Part shown: piece after piece, positions 1 through 5,391 of the stretch | Layout of the letters: every line of letters begins with the position of its first letter | Position numbering within the stretch: position 1 is the first letter of the stretch | Assembly: GCA_003524305.1 (NCBI GenBank) | Contig: DQHW01000046.1 | Span: 1-8,327, forward strand | DNA: 8,327 nt | Direction of reading: 5' to 3' | From: Anaerolineaceae bacterium | Lineage (GTDB): Bacteria > Chloroflexota > Anaerolineae > Anaerolineales > Anaerolineaceae | Notes under the pieces: model-generated | The model's database searches: none | What the model saw: the letters and a program-made list of their open reading frames with translations, nothing else | Told to the model about the DNA's origin: nothing | Made by a program: the position numbers and the translations under genes

Positions 1-25
1 AAAAATATCAGACGTGGAATTTCGG
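1..25 (+). repeat. 25-bp inverted repeat, left copy
   Basis: Bases 1-25 match the complement of 8157-8181 with one mismatch (base 7), including an exact 18-base core TCAGACGTGGAATTTCGG. The match may extend left of the window. Here it is read in the frame of the partial upstream gene; in the right copy it is read in a different frame, so protein homology does not explain it. Confidence 0.7.
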
Positions 26-110
26 AATTCAAAAGGCATTGGCTGAAACCCAGGCTTTCAGACGCTACGCGTTGCGCTGTGATCCCTCCGATTTGGTGGA
101 TCAATCCTGA
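3..110 (+). CDS. 3' end of an unidentified upstream gene (partial)
   Basis: A frame open from the window edge to a TGA at 108-110 encodes 35 residues with a natural-looking composition (it contains IQKALAETQAFRRYALRCD). The other two frames give less protein-like strings. It has the same orientation as the L,D-transpeptidase gene that starts 15 bp later, so the two may be neighbours on one strand, but the TATAAT directly after its stop suggests the downstream gene has its own promoter. No family can be named from so short a tail, and a chance open frame is possible. Confidence 0.4.
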   Translation, partial: KYQTWNFGIQKALAETQAFRRYALRCDPSDLVDQS

Positions 111-116
111 TATAAT
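111..116 (+). promoter_or_regulatory. -10 box TATAAT for a probably leaderless mRNA
   Basis: A perfect TATAAT lies 9 bp upstream of the ATG at 126. A start 6-7 bp past the box would put the first RNA base at about 122-124, leaving only a few untranslated bases. No Shine-Dalgarno-like purine run precedes the ATG. No convincing -35 hexamer is visible about 17 bp upstream. The -10 box and its spacing are seen directly; the leaderless transcript is inferred. Confidence 0.55.
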
Positions 117-125
117 CCAGACAAT

Positions 126-1187
126 ATGAGTCAACAATTCTCCCGCCGCAGCTTTCTTAAACTTGCAAGCTTGACCCTCTCCAGCCTGGCGTTCACCCCC
201 GCCTTCAATTTTGCCGAATTACAGGATAGCGGTCCATTGATTCGCATCGCGGTGGATTCTGCCAAAACGCTCAGCGTCTACAGCCGCCCGGACGAAGAAA
301 GCCCGATCAAGTTTCAGCGTCAGCGTGATGAGATCCTGCCTGTCTATTACGAAGTGATTTCGGATAAGAAACCCAAATACAATCCCAAATGGTACCGCGT
401 GTGGGGTGGATTCATCCACTGCGCGTCAGTGCAGCCGGTTGCCGTCCAACTCAACCAGGTGCCGTCCTATCTGCCTGAAGGATTAACCCCCATCGAGATC
501 ACCGTCCCCTTTACCCAGAGCATGTTTCAGCGCACCCCTGGTGTGTGGACGGATAGCTATCGGCTCTATTACGATACAGTGCATTGGGCTGTGGGAATTG
601 CCGAAGGCCCTGACGGCGAAACCTGGTATCGTTTGCGTGATGAAATGTTAAAATTCGCCGAAAATATGGATTATTACATCCCTGCCAAGCACGCCCGCCA
701 GGTACCCCCTTCTGAAATGTCGCCCATCGCCACGGATGTTGCACCCGACAAAAAATTCATCGAAGTCTCCATCGAAGAACAGGAACTAAAAGCCTACGAA
801 GATGGAAAAATCGTGCTGCAGACCAAAATTTCTTCAGGCTTGAATTACACTCCCCCCAATGGATCGTCCTGGAATACCCCAACTGGATTTTTTAATATAG
901 AATCCAAGATGCTCTCCAAGCACATGGGATATCAAGAACCTTACAACAATTACACCAACGGTGCTTATGTGCTGCCAGGGGTTTCATGGACTTCGTTCTT
1001 TGAAATGAAAAATGGCGTAGCCTTCCATGGCACGCACTGGCACCAGGATTTTGGCGTTCCCAAGAGCCACGGCTGCATCAATATGAAAACGGATGAAGCA
1101 CGCTGGCTCTATCGTTGGACCACCCCTGAAGCGGATCCCCAAAGCATGGAAACGGTCGGGTATGGCACCCGGGTGCGCGTTTTCTAA
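126..1187 (+). CDS. Tat-exported L,D-transpeptidase (YkuD family)
   Basis: This 353-residue protein probably forms or remodels 3-3 peptidoglycan cross-links, or attaches proteins to the wall, outside the membrane. The N-terminus carries a textbook twin-arginine signal (S6-R-R-S-F-L-K12) followed by a hydrophobic stretch to about residue 30, so it should be exported folded. Residues about 38-105 and 120-195 look like two SH3-like wall-binding segments (for example RPDEESPIKFQ and KWYRVWGGFIH). The catalytic YkuD domain spans about 210-353, with His301 in HGTHW and the signature SHGCIN at 314-319, where Cys317 is the nucleophile. The domain is complete and no key residue is missing. The ATG at 126 is preferred because it gives an intact Tat signal. 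No hairpin terminator is obvious after the stop; AT-rich foreign-looking DNA begins about 40 bp downstream. The exact physiological role is inferred from the family. Confidence 0.93.
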   Translation: MSQQFSRRSFLKLASLTLSSLAFTPAFNFAELQDSGPLIRIAVDSAKTLSVYSRPDEESPIKFQRQRDEILPVYYEVISDKKPKYNPKWYRVWGGFIHCASVQPVAVQLNQVPSYLPEGLTPIEITVPFTQSMFQRTPGVWTDSYRLYYDTVHWAVGIAEGPDGETWYRLRDEMLKFAENMDYYIPAKHARQVPPSEMSPIATDVAPDKKFIEVSIEEQELKAYEDGKIVLQTKISSGLNYTPPNGSSWNTPTGFFNIESKMLSKHMGYQEPYNNYTNGAYVLPGVSWTSFFEMKNGVAFHGTHWHQDFGVPKSHGCINMKTDEARWLYRWTTPEADPQSMETVGYGTRVRVF

Positions 1188-1227
1188 ATTCTGATTTACT
1201 TCATTTCTGCCGGCGACGGATTCCCCT

Positions 1228-1581
1228 AATATTTATAATCGATGTAAAAAATTAGTTGATATTCAAGGAGAAGGGCAAAAATCTCTTTTTGAACAAACTC
1301 CAGACAATGAGATTGTTGATAAAAATAATGCTAGGGATTCATTAAAAGAACATCTAAAAAAATATAAATACGATTCCAAACTAAATGTTGTAATTGCAGA
1401 ATTATTAACTGAATATGGCAATTTATGTACACCTAGAATACTTCAAGATATATTATTGGAATTTGAAGGAACAGGAATAATAGAGGTTTTAAGGGATCCA
1501 CCTTTTACACCCACAGGAAAACCTTCAAAGTTTTTCAGCGAAACCTCAAAACAAAGGGTGCAAATAAGGAGCATGCTATGA
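1228..1581 (+). pseudogene. Headless C-terminal fragment, TcmP-like (three-Cys-motif partner)
   Basis: An AT-rich frame reads to a TGA at 1579-1581 and has no ATG or GTG near its beginning, so it looks 5'-truncated. The frame is open from 1195, but the sharp drop in GC at about 1228 is taken as the edge. The roughly 117 residues contain QKSLFEQTPD, then a probable winged-helix segment (VIAELLTEYGNLCTPRILQDI), then IEVLRDPPFTPTGKPSKFF. This order resembles, from memory, the C-terminal winged helix of three-Cys-motif partner (TcmP) proteins. Its stop overlaps the ATG of the radical-SAM-like gene (ATGA), as expected for a co-translated pair. The family call is an inference. The missing N-terminal part is not elsewhere in the window. 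Confidence 0.5.
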
Positions 1582-2347
1582 ATACTATTGTTCGAAAAAC
1601 TATGCTTTATAAAACGGGCGTTGAGTATGGTGACTATACTATGAACCATGTCGCTGGTTGTGCTCATGGCTGCAAATATCCTTGTTAAGCATTTCTTATG
1701 GCCAAACGATTTGGTAAAGCCTCGTCATATTCAGAATGGGTGGAACCTAAACTAGTAAGCAATACATTAGAGTTACTTGATAAAGAAATTCCGCGTCTCA
1801 AGAGAAAAATTCAATCAGTTCAATTATGTTTTACAACTGACCCCTTTATGTATGGTTTTGATGAAATAAAAAATATGAGTATGTCGGCAATAAAAAAACT
1901 CAACGATGCACAAATAAAATGTACTATCCTAACAAAAGGATTGTTGCCATTTGAATTATCACAATTTTCCAGGGAGAACGAATACGGTATTACTCTAATT
2001 TCTCTCAATGAAAAATATCGTGAAATTGTTGACCAGGAGCTGCTCCTCATATGGACCGGTTGAATGCTTTACGGAAACTCCATAATGCGGGATGCAAAAC
2101 TTGGGTCAGTATTGAACCATACCCAACACCCAACGTAATTGACCAGGATATTTTTAAAATTCCTGAGGCAGTTTTTTTTACCAATAAAATTATTTTTGGT
2201 AGGACAAATTACAACAAGGAAATATCAGCTTATATAAAACATAAAGATTTTTATAATGAACAAGCAAAGAAAGTTATGGGTTTCTGTATTGAGCATAATA
2301 TTGCTTACCATATTAAGACGGGTACAATAACTCGTGAAACAAAATGA
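1578..2347 (+). pseudogene. Broken radical-SAM-like protein with CX3CX3C motif
   Basis: With two lesions repaired this is a 256-codon gene. The ATG at 1578 overlaps the preceding stop. Residues 28-36 read CAHGCKYPC, a three-cysteine cluster like the Fe-S site of radical SAM enzymes of the spore-photoproduct-lyase-like group, but spaced CX3CX3C rather than CX3CX2C. The next codon (1686-1688) is TAA, where relatives would be expected to have Tyr (CYAF). The frame continues through VQLCFTTDPFMYG, a conserved-looking barrel strand. At 2031-2033 one base is missing: restoring it turns GA-CCA into a Glu-Pro pair and joins EIV to EPGAAPHMDRL in the next frame, which continues with TWVSIEPYPTPN and FGRTNYNKE to the stop at 2345-2347. 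The substrate is unknown. Coding is AT-rich, unlike the flanking wall genes, consistent with acquired DNA. Sequencing error is the alternative for each lesion alone. Confidence 0.75.
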
Positions 2348-2380
2348 GCCGTTCTCTGATTATTAATATAAAGATAATAA

Positions 2381-2393
2381 AATTTTGATCTTT
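2381..2393 (+). repeat. 13-bp direct repeat, left copy
   Basis: AATTTTGATCTTT occurs here and again at 2819-2831, bracketing a 425-bp segment that holds the small frameshifted gene and the tRNA remnant. It could mark insertion or recombination edges; both copies sit in AT-rich DNA, so chance is not excluded. Confidence 0.35.
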
Positions 2394-2404
2394 GTGCAAC
2401 ACTA

Positions 2405-2627
2405 ATGATAGAACATTTTCTTGATATCAGAATACAGAATGCCTGTAGTGGTTTTGTAGTAGTGGAGAAAGGTTTTATCGTAGGCCGTTACGATGGGAAT
2501 AAAGACCTCTTGACCAGGTGGGATGCGGCGATTATATAAAAACTTAATCCTTCAACGTGATCAGCGAGCGATCGAAGATTCTAAGCAATCTGGCGATCCA
2601 ATTCCTGATTGGGTTGGTATTGATTAA
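2405..2627 (+). pseudogene. Small frameshifted gene, unknown family
   Basis: An ATG at 2405 opens a frame (MIEHFLDIRIQNACSGFVVV...GRYDGNKDLLTRWDAA) that stops at 2537-2539. The +1 frame carries on at the same place with LYKNLILQRDQRAIEDSK and QSGDPIPDWVGID to a TAA at 2625-2627. Removing one base near 2525-2531 would join the two into a 73-residue hydrophilic protein. Each half alone is too short to stand out, but both are protein-like and meet exactly, which argues for a once-functional gene. I do not recognise the family. It lies 57 bp after the radical-SAM-like gene on the same strand and may have been part of the same unit. No clear ribosome binding site is seen. Confidence 0.4.
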
Positions 2628-2649
2628 AGAAAATTGTCATTTTCAATAT

Positions 2650-2678
2650 TTGTAGCCAAATAGGAATTCCACTATAAT
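2650..2678 (+). promoter_or_regulatory. Sigma70-like promoter in front of the tRNA remnant
   Basis: TTGTAG (2650-2655), a 17-bp spacer and a perfect TATAAT (2673-2678) form a good promoter. Transcription would start at about 2685, immediately before the tRNA T-arm sequence, which suggests it is the original tRNA promoter. Seen in the sequence; activity is inferred. Confidence 0.5.
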
Positions 2679-2686
2679 CCGCTTGA

Positions 2687-2714
2687 TCGCAGGCTCGATC
2701 CCTGCCGCGCCCAC
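2687..2714 (+). pseudogene. tRNA 3' fragment (T-arm plus acceptor strand), probably tRNA-Val
   Basis: Bases 2689-2705 form a 5-bp T-stem (GCAGG/CCTGC) around a 7-base loop CTCGATC, close to the universal TTCGANY loop but with C at its first base. It is followed by the 7-base acceptor strand CGCGCCC (2706-2712) and discriminator A. The matching 5' strand GGGCGCG, the D-arm and the anticodon arm are absent, and CCA is not encoded (CTT follows). The tail resembles tRNA-Val ends that I recall from other bacteria. It may be a tRNA gutted by deletion, or an attachment-site copy left by an integrating element. Confidence 0.6.
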
Positions 2715-2795
2715 TTGGAAGTAATAATAAACAATAACAAACGCACATTCCTATCAGATGTCGGATGTCATAAAGTTTGGCACTGTCTTTTTATT

Positions 2796-2809
2796 TTTGA
2801 ATATTCAAA
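2796..2809. repeat. 14-bp perfect palindrome
   Basis: TTTGAATATTCAAA is perfectly self-complementary and lies just beyond the stop of the minus-strand chimeric gene. Its symmetry could suit an operator. It has no loop and no strong T-run on the minus strand, so it is a poor terminator. It may be chance in AT-rich DNA. Confidence 0.25.
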
Positions 2810-2818
2810 TAATTCTCC

Positions 2819-2831
2819 AATTTTGATCTTT
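2819..2831 (+). repeat. 13-bp direct repeat, right copy
   Basis: Second exact copy of AATTTTGATCTTT, in the same orientation as the copy at 2381-2393 and ending 9 bp before the stop of the chimeric minus-strand gene. Confidence 0.35.
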
Positions 2832-2840
2832 AGAAATGTG

Positions 2841-3194
2841 TTATTCTTTGCCTGAATTTGCCTTTTTCACACCATTCAAAATGGCCTGTGCAAATACATC
2901 CGCGGCCACAGCGCCGATCACGCTCACATCTGCAGCTTTCTCACTGGTCGCCAATTCGAAAAAGGTGTCGCCATCCTGGGCGGTGTAATCCACCAGGGTG
3001 CTGGGCGGGTAGGCGGGGCGTGTTAGAAAAGGGGTTGTGGATTCCACTTCGAGCGTGGACTGGGTAGGGCTTAACAAAAGCGGCACCACCATGGTGGACT
3101 GAACCTCGGTGCAGGAAGAAAGCAGATCTACTACAAAAAGATCATTTAGTGCAAAAAGGAGTTTATTTTTCACACTGTTCAGCTGTAAACCCAT
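2841..3194 (-). pseudogene. Chimera: LysM lipoprotein N-terminus fused to P1/DmpA-type peptidase tail
   Basis: An ATG at 3194, 19 bp after the stop of the intact M23 gene, opens a 117-residue frame. Residues about 5-28 form a lipoprotein signal ending in the lipobox LSSC. A Pro/Thr/Ser-rich linker follows, then TRPAYPP and the first LysM strand, DYTAQDGDT. From there the sequence no longer looks like LysM: FFELATSEKAADVSVIGA and VAADVFAQAILNGVKKA match the way P1-family peptidases (DmpA/L-aminopeptidase type) typically end, in which a DGDT-F-ALATG segment precedes the final helix. Both parent families have a DGDT-like stretch, so the join may lie there. The product lacks an M23 domain and the catalytic parts of a P1 peptidase, so it is unlikely to be an enzyme. 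A longer frame to 3287 exists but overlaps the upstream gene and would spoil the signal peptide. A weak AAAGG lies upstream of the ATG. The family assignment of each half is from memory of sequence patterns. Confidence 0.6.
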
Positions 3195-3213
3195 CAAAAT
3201 GCCAGCCTTTAGA

Positions 3214-4833
3214 CTATTTCGGTTTAGGAATAAAAATGTGAGACGCTTCGCCGCCATGTTCATCACGGGTAACAATGGTATCACCATTTACCATGTAACC
3301 ATTATAAATCCCGTCAGTTTTATGGGCGATATAACCGCTCATATTAAAAGGCATCGGTCCATCTGCCAGGATCCACTCTCCATTATACTTGCGCGCCACG
3401 TGAGTGTGGGTTCCGCTTGAGACGCCGCCCTCGCAGGAGGGATGACCGATATAGTCACCGGTTTCAACCCGGGTGCCCACGGCCACGCGATCCTTGGTGG
3501 CGATATGCATATAGAAAATATTCCAGCCGGTGTTCTCTTGGTCATCATTGTCGAGGTCTTCGATCACGGCGCCGTTTTCGGCGCGGACGATCATGCCGGG
3601 CGCCATGGCAACCACCCACTCTAGCGATTCCACGCAGCCGGTTTGTGATGATGGTGGAACAAAATCAAGCGCAGCTAGCGCGCCATCTGGTCCCCAGGCG
3701 GAATGCGGTCCGCCGGTAAAAACCCAGACGCGACCGGGGACAAATGGCAGTTCGAGTTTGGGCTGCGTCAGTTCGGGAGAATAGAGAGGCTCAATTGATG
3801 CAGCCCTGGCGAAGGGATTGCCATACATTGTTTTCATCAAAGCATGGAAGCTCTCATTGCCGTAAAGCGTGCTTATCCAATCTGCTTTGTCGTAAATCTG
3901 GGCGAACAAATACTGCAGCCCCACTGAACCGGCATTCAATCCTGGGCTGATACGCAGCACGGTACCGTCTCTGAAGGGCAGGGTGGAAAGGATACCTGCG
4001 CGCCAGCCGTAATATCCAAGCGAAAGCTGCGATACCGCCCATGAAAGCTGGCGATAGAGTCCTTTTTGTTCCAGTTTGACGTGCCCCATGGGATAGGTGG
4101 TCTCGGCCAGGTTGGCCGGTTGTCCATAAACCCAATGGCTTTTGTATTCGAGCATGGCCAGCAGCAGGCGCGGATTGATCGAATTTTCAAGGCAGACGAG
4201 TTTGAGGATATCAGCCCCTGAAGTGGTACCGCTGGATAAGTCTTCTTTATAAGTGCTTAAGAATCCGCCAGCCTGATTGACAAATTGATTAATATCGAAA
4301 TCGATGGCAGTGGGGGAATACACGACTTCACTGTCAGGAATGACCGCAATGGAGTCAAAGACATCGGTGAGCACATTTGGGATGATCAGCAAAATCCCGG
4401 GATTGATCAGTCCAATTTCAGGAATGGTCTGGCTGTAGGTAATTTGATCCGCGGAAACGCCAAAGCGTCCGAGGATGGCTGGTAGCGTATCGCCTGATTG
4501 TGTGTAATATTGGATGGGTGGTTTGGGCGTCGCCAGCGGGTCAAGTGTGGCGGTTGGGCCGGGTGTCGCTGAGTTTAAGGGGATGACCGTAAAAGTGGGG
4601 ACGTTGGTTGCCGTGGAAGTATTTGCCGGTGTGGCCGTGGACGGGATGGCGGTGGGTGCGGCGGTTGTTACCAGCGGTGCAAGCGGCGTGGTGACCTTAC
4701 CTTGAGCTTGCGCGGTGGCAGTCAGCTCAATGGGGCTGGCATAGCCCTGAGAACAAGCCAGCGAAGCCAGTATAAAACATACCAGCACACTGATTGTTTG
4801 GAACTTCTTAACGCTGGATCTGATTTTCTGCAA
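3214..4833 (-). CDS. LysM + M23 (LytM-like) wall peptidase lipoprotein
   Basis: A 539-residue lipoprotein predicted to sit on the outer face of the membrane and bind or cut peptidoglycan. The signal peptide ends in the lipobox SLAC (Cys27). Residues about 37-105 are a Thr/Pro/Ala-rich linker. A LysM domain spans about 107-152 (YYTQSGDTLPAIL to NPGILLIIPN). Residues about 170-350 form a conserved-looking all-alpha region with INPRLLLAMLEYKSHW, faintly like a lytic-transglycosylase core, with Glu229 as a possible acid. The M23 domain is about 366-495, with candidate zinc ligands His377 and Asp390, then MH at 442-443 and HTH at 476-478. The first motif is stretched (H-x12-D), so activity is likely but not certain. 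The start is TTG at 4833: it is the first possible start after an in-frame TGA, no ATG precedes the signal peptide, and it overlaps the broken upstream paralogue by 26 bp, suggesting former translational coupling. No promoter is evident nearby apart from possible signals in 5097-5391. Confidence 0.88.
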   Translation of the reverse strand: MQKIRSSVKKFQTISVLVCFILASLACSQGYASPIELTATAQAQGKVTTPLAPLVTTAAPTAIPSTATPANTSTATNVPTFTVIPLNSATPGPTATLDPLATPKPPIQYYTQSGDTLPAILGRFGVSADQITYSQTIPEIGLINPGILLIIPNVLTDVFDSIAVIPDSEVVYSPTAIDFDINQFVNQAGGFLSTYKEDLSSGTTSGADILKLVCLENSINPRLLLAMLEYKSHWVYGQPANLAETTYPMGHVKLEQKGLYRQLSWAVSQLSLGYYGWRAGILSTLPFRDGTVLRISPGLNAGSVGLQYLFAQIYDKADWISTLYGNESFHALMKTMYGNPFARAASIEPLYSPELTQPKLELPFVPGRVWVFTGGPHSAWGPDGALAALDFVPPSSQTGCVESLEWVVAMAPGMIVRAENGAVIEDLDNDDQENTGWNIFYMHIATKDRVAVGTRVETGDYIGHPSCEGGVSSGTHTHVARKYNGEWILADGPMPFNMSGYIAHKTDGIYNGYMVNGDTIVTRDEHGGEASHIFIPKPK

Positions 4834-5096
4834 TGCGACCGTCCCAGGCGGTGATATTCAGGCCGTCACGAGAGAGAGTACCATCGTATTCCGCTCCGTC
4901 GCCTGAAGAAATCCAGCCTTCCAAATTAAATGGCAGATTAGTATCTGCTGAAATCCATTCACCATTATACCTTCGAGCGAGGTGCAGGTGGGTGCCATTC
5001 GACACGCCGCCTTTTCATGAAGGATGTCCGATGAGATCGCCGGCTTTGAGGTAGGTTCCGGCTTTGACCCGGTCGCGTGATTCCACGTGCATATTA
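4808..5096 (-). pseudogene. C-terminal stump of a second M23 paralogue
   Basis: Reading leftward from about 5096, the frame gives NMHVESRDRVKAGTYL, then KAGDLIGHPS, a TGA (5015-5017), then KGGVSNGTHLHLARRYNGEW and a further 40 residues to the TAA at 4808-4810. It aligns residue by residue with the end of the intact protein (MHIATKDRVAVGT, GHPSCEGGVSSGTHTHVARKYNGEW), so it is a paralogue retaining the HLH zinc motif. Everything upstream (signal, linker, LysM and the first M23 motif) is replaced at about 5096 by AT-rich DNA. TGA stands where the paralogue has Cys467. The 3' end overlaps the start of the intact gene. An internal ATG at 5005 could yield 65 residues, but this would not be a peptidase. 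Confidence 0.82.
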
Positions 5097-5391
5097 TCTT
5101 AGAATAAAAACTGAGACATATTGAGACACAAAAATACTAATGAGACAATAATGTTTATGAGGGGTTGTTGTCTCAAGTTGTCTTAAGATTGTTCGTTTCG
5201 GAGGGATAATATAAATTGAATTCTGACATAACTGAAGGTTATGCATTGCGACCTTATATTTCTTAAAATATTTCAATTATAAAAATTTTTAAAATTGTCA
5301 TAATGAATAAGTAATAGTGGAATAATCGGCCTACTTGAACCTATTTGAATTATAGAATTTGGACCAACAAATTGTTAGCCTGGAAAGTTAC
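5097..5391. other. Gene-free AT-rich spacer at the truncation point
   Basis: This stretch separates the stump of the M23 paralogue from the end of the 934-residue gene. I see no convincing coding frame: the longest minus-strand frame (60 codons ending near 5094) has no family-like pattern and a composition expected of AT-rich DNA. It holds the TGAGACA motif cluster and, on the minus strand, a TATAAT (5276-5281) without a good -35. The abrupt composition change at about 5096 suggests that an inserted or deleted element replaced the front of the M23 paralogue. Confidence 0.6.
5112..5185. repeat. Array of five TGAGACA motifs in mirrored arrangement
   Basis: TGAGACA occurs at 5112-5118, 5122-5128 and 5141-5147. 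Its complement TGTCTCA is at 5169-5175, with a one-base variant TGTCTTA at 5179-5185. The outer pairs on both sides have start-to-start spacing of exactly 10 bp, about one helical turn. The copies at 5141 and 5169 extend to an 8-base match (TGAGACAA/TTGTCTCA). This pattern is typical of repeated protein-binding sites, such as a transposase-bound element end or a multi-site operator. The motif and spacing are seen directly; the role is unknown. Confidence 0.6.

Noticed and set aside
1443..1667. 74-codon minus-strand frame across the TcmP-like/radical-SAM junction.
   Set aside because: It is antisense to two frames that read as recognisable protein and shows no family pattern of its own.
2754..2788. 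Repeated GATGTC words and a TGTC...GGCACTGTC stretch resembling an insertion-sequence end.
   Set aside because: No matching opposite end, no target duplication next to it and no transposase fragment were found.
3417..3719. Plus-strand open frames antisense to the M23 gene, with many Arg residues.
   Set aside because: They are shadows of the higher-GC minus-strand gene, with low-complexity composition and no ribosome binding sites.
5015..5017. TGA in place of a Cys codon in the M23 stump, as could be seen for selenocysteine.
   Set aside because: The gene is already truncated at its front, no clear selenocysteine-type hairpin follows the TGA, and the Cys is not a known catalytic residue in M23 enzymes. 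A plain nonsense mutation is simpler.
5094..5276. 60-codon minus-strand open frame in the AT-rich spacer.
   Set aside because: No ribosome binding site and no family-like pattern; it runs through the TGAGACA array, which better explains the sequence.
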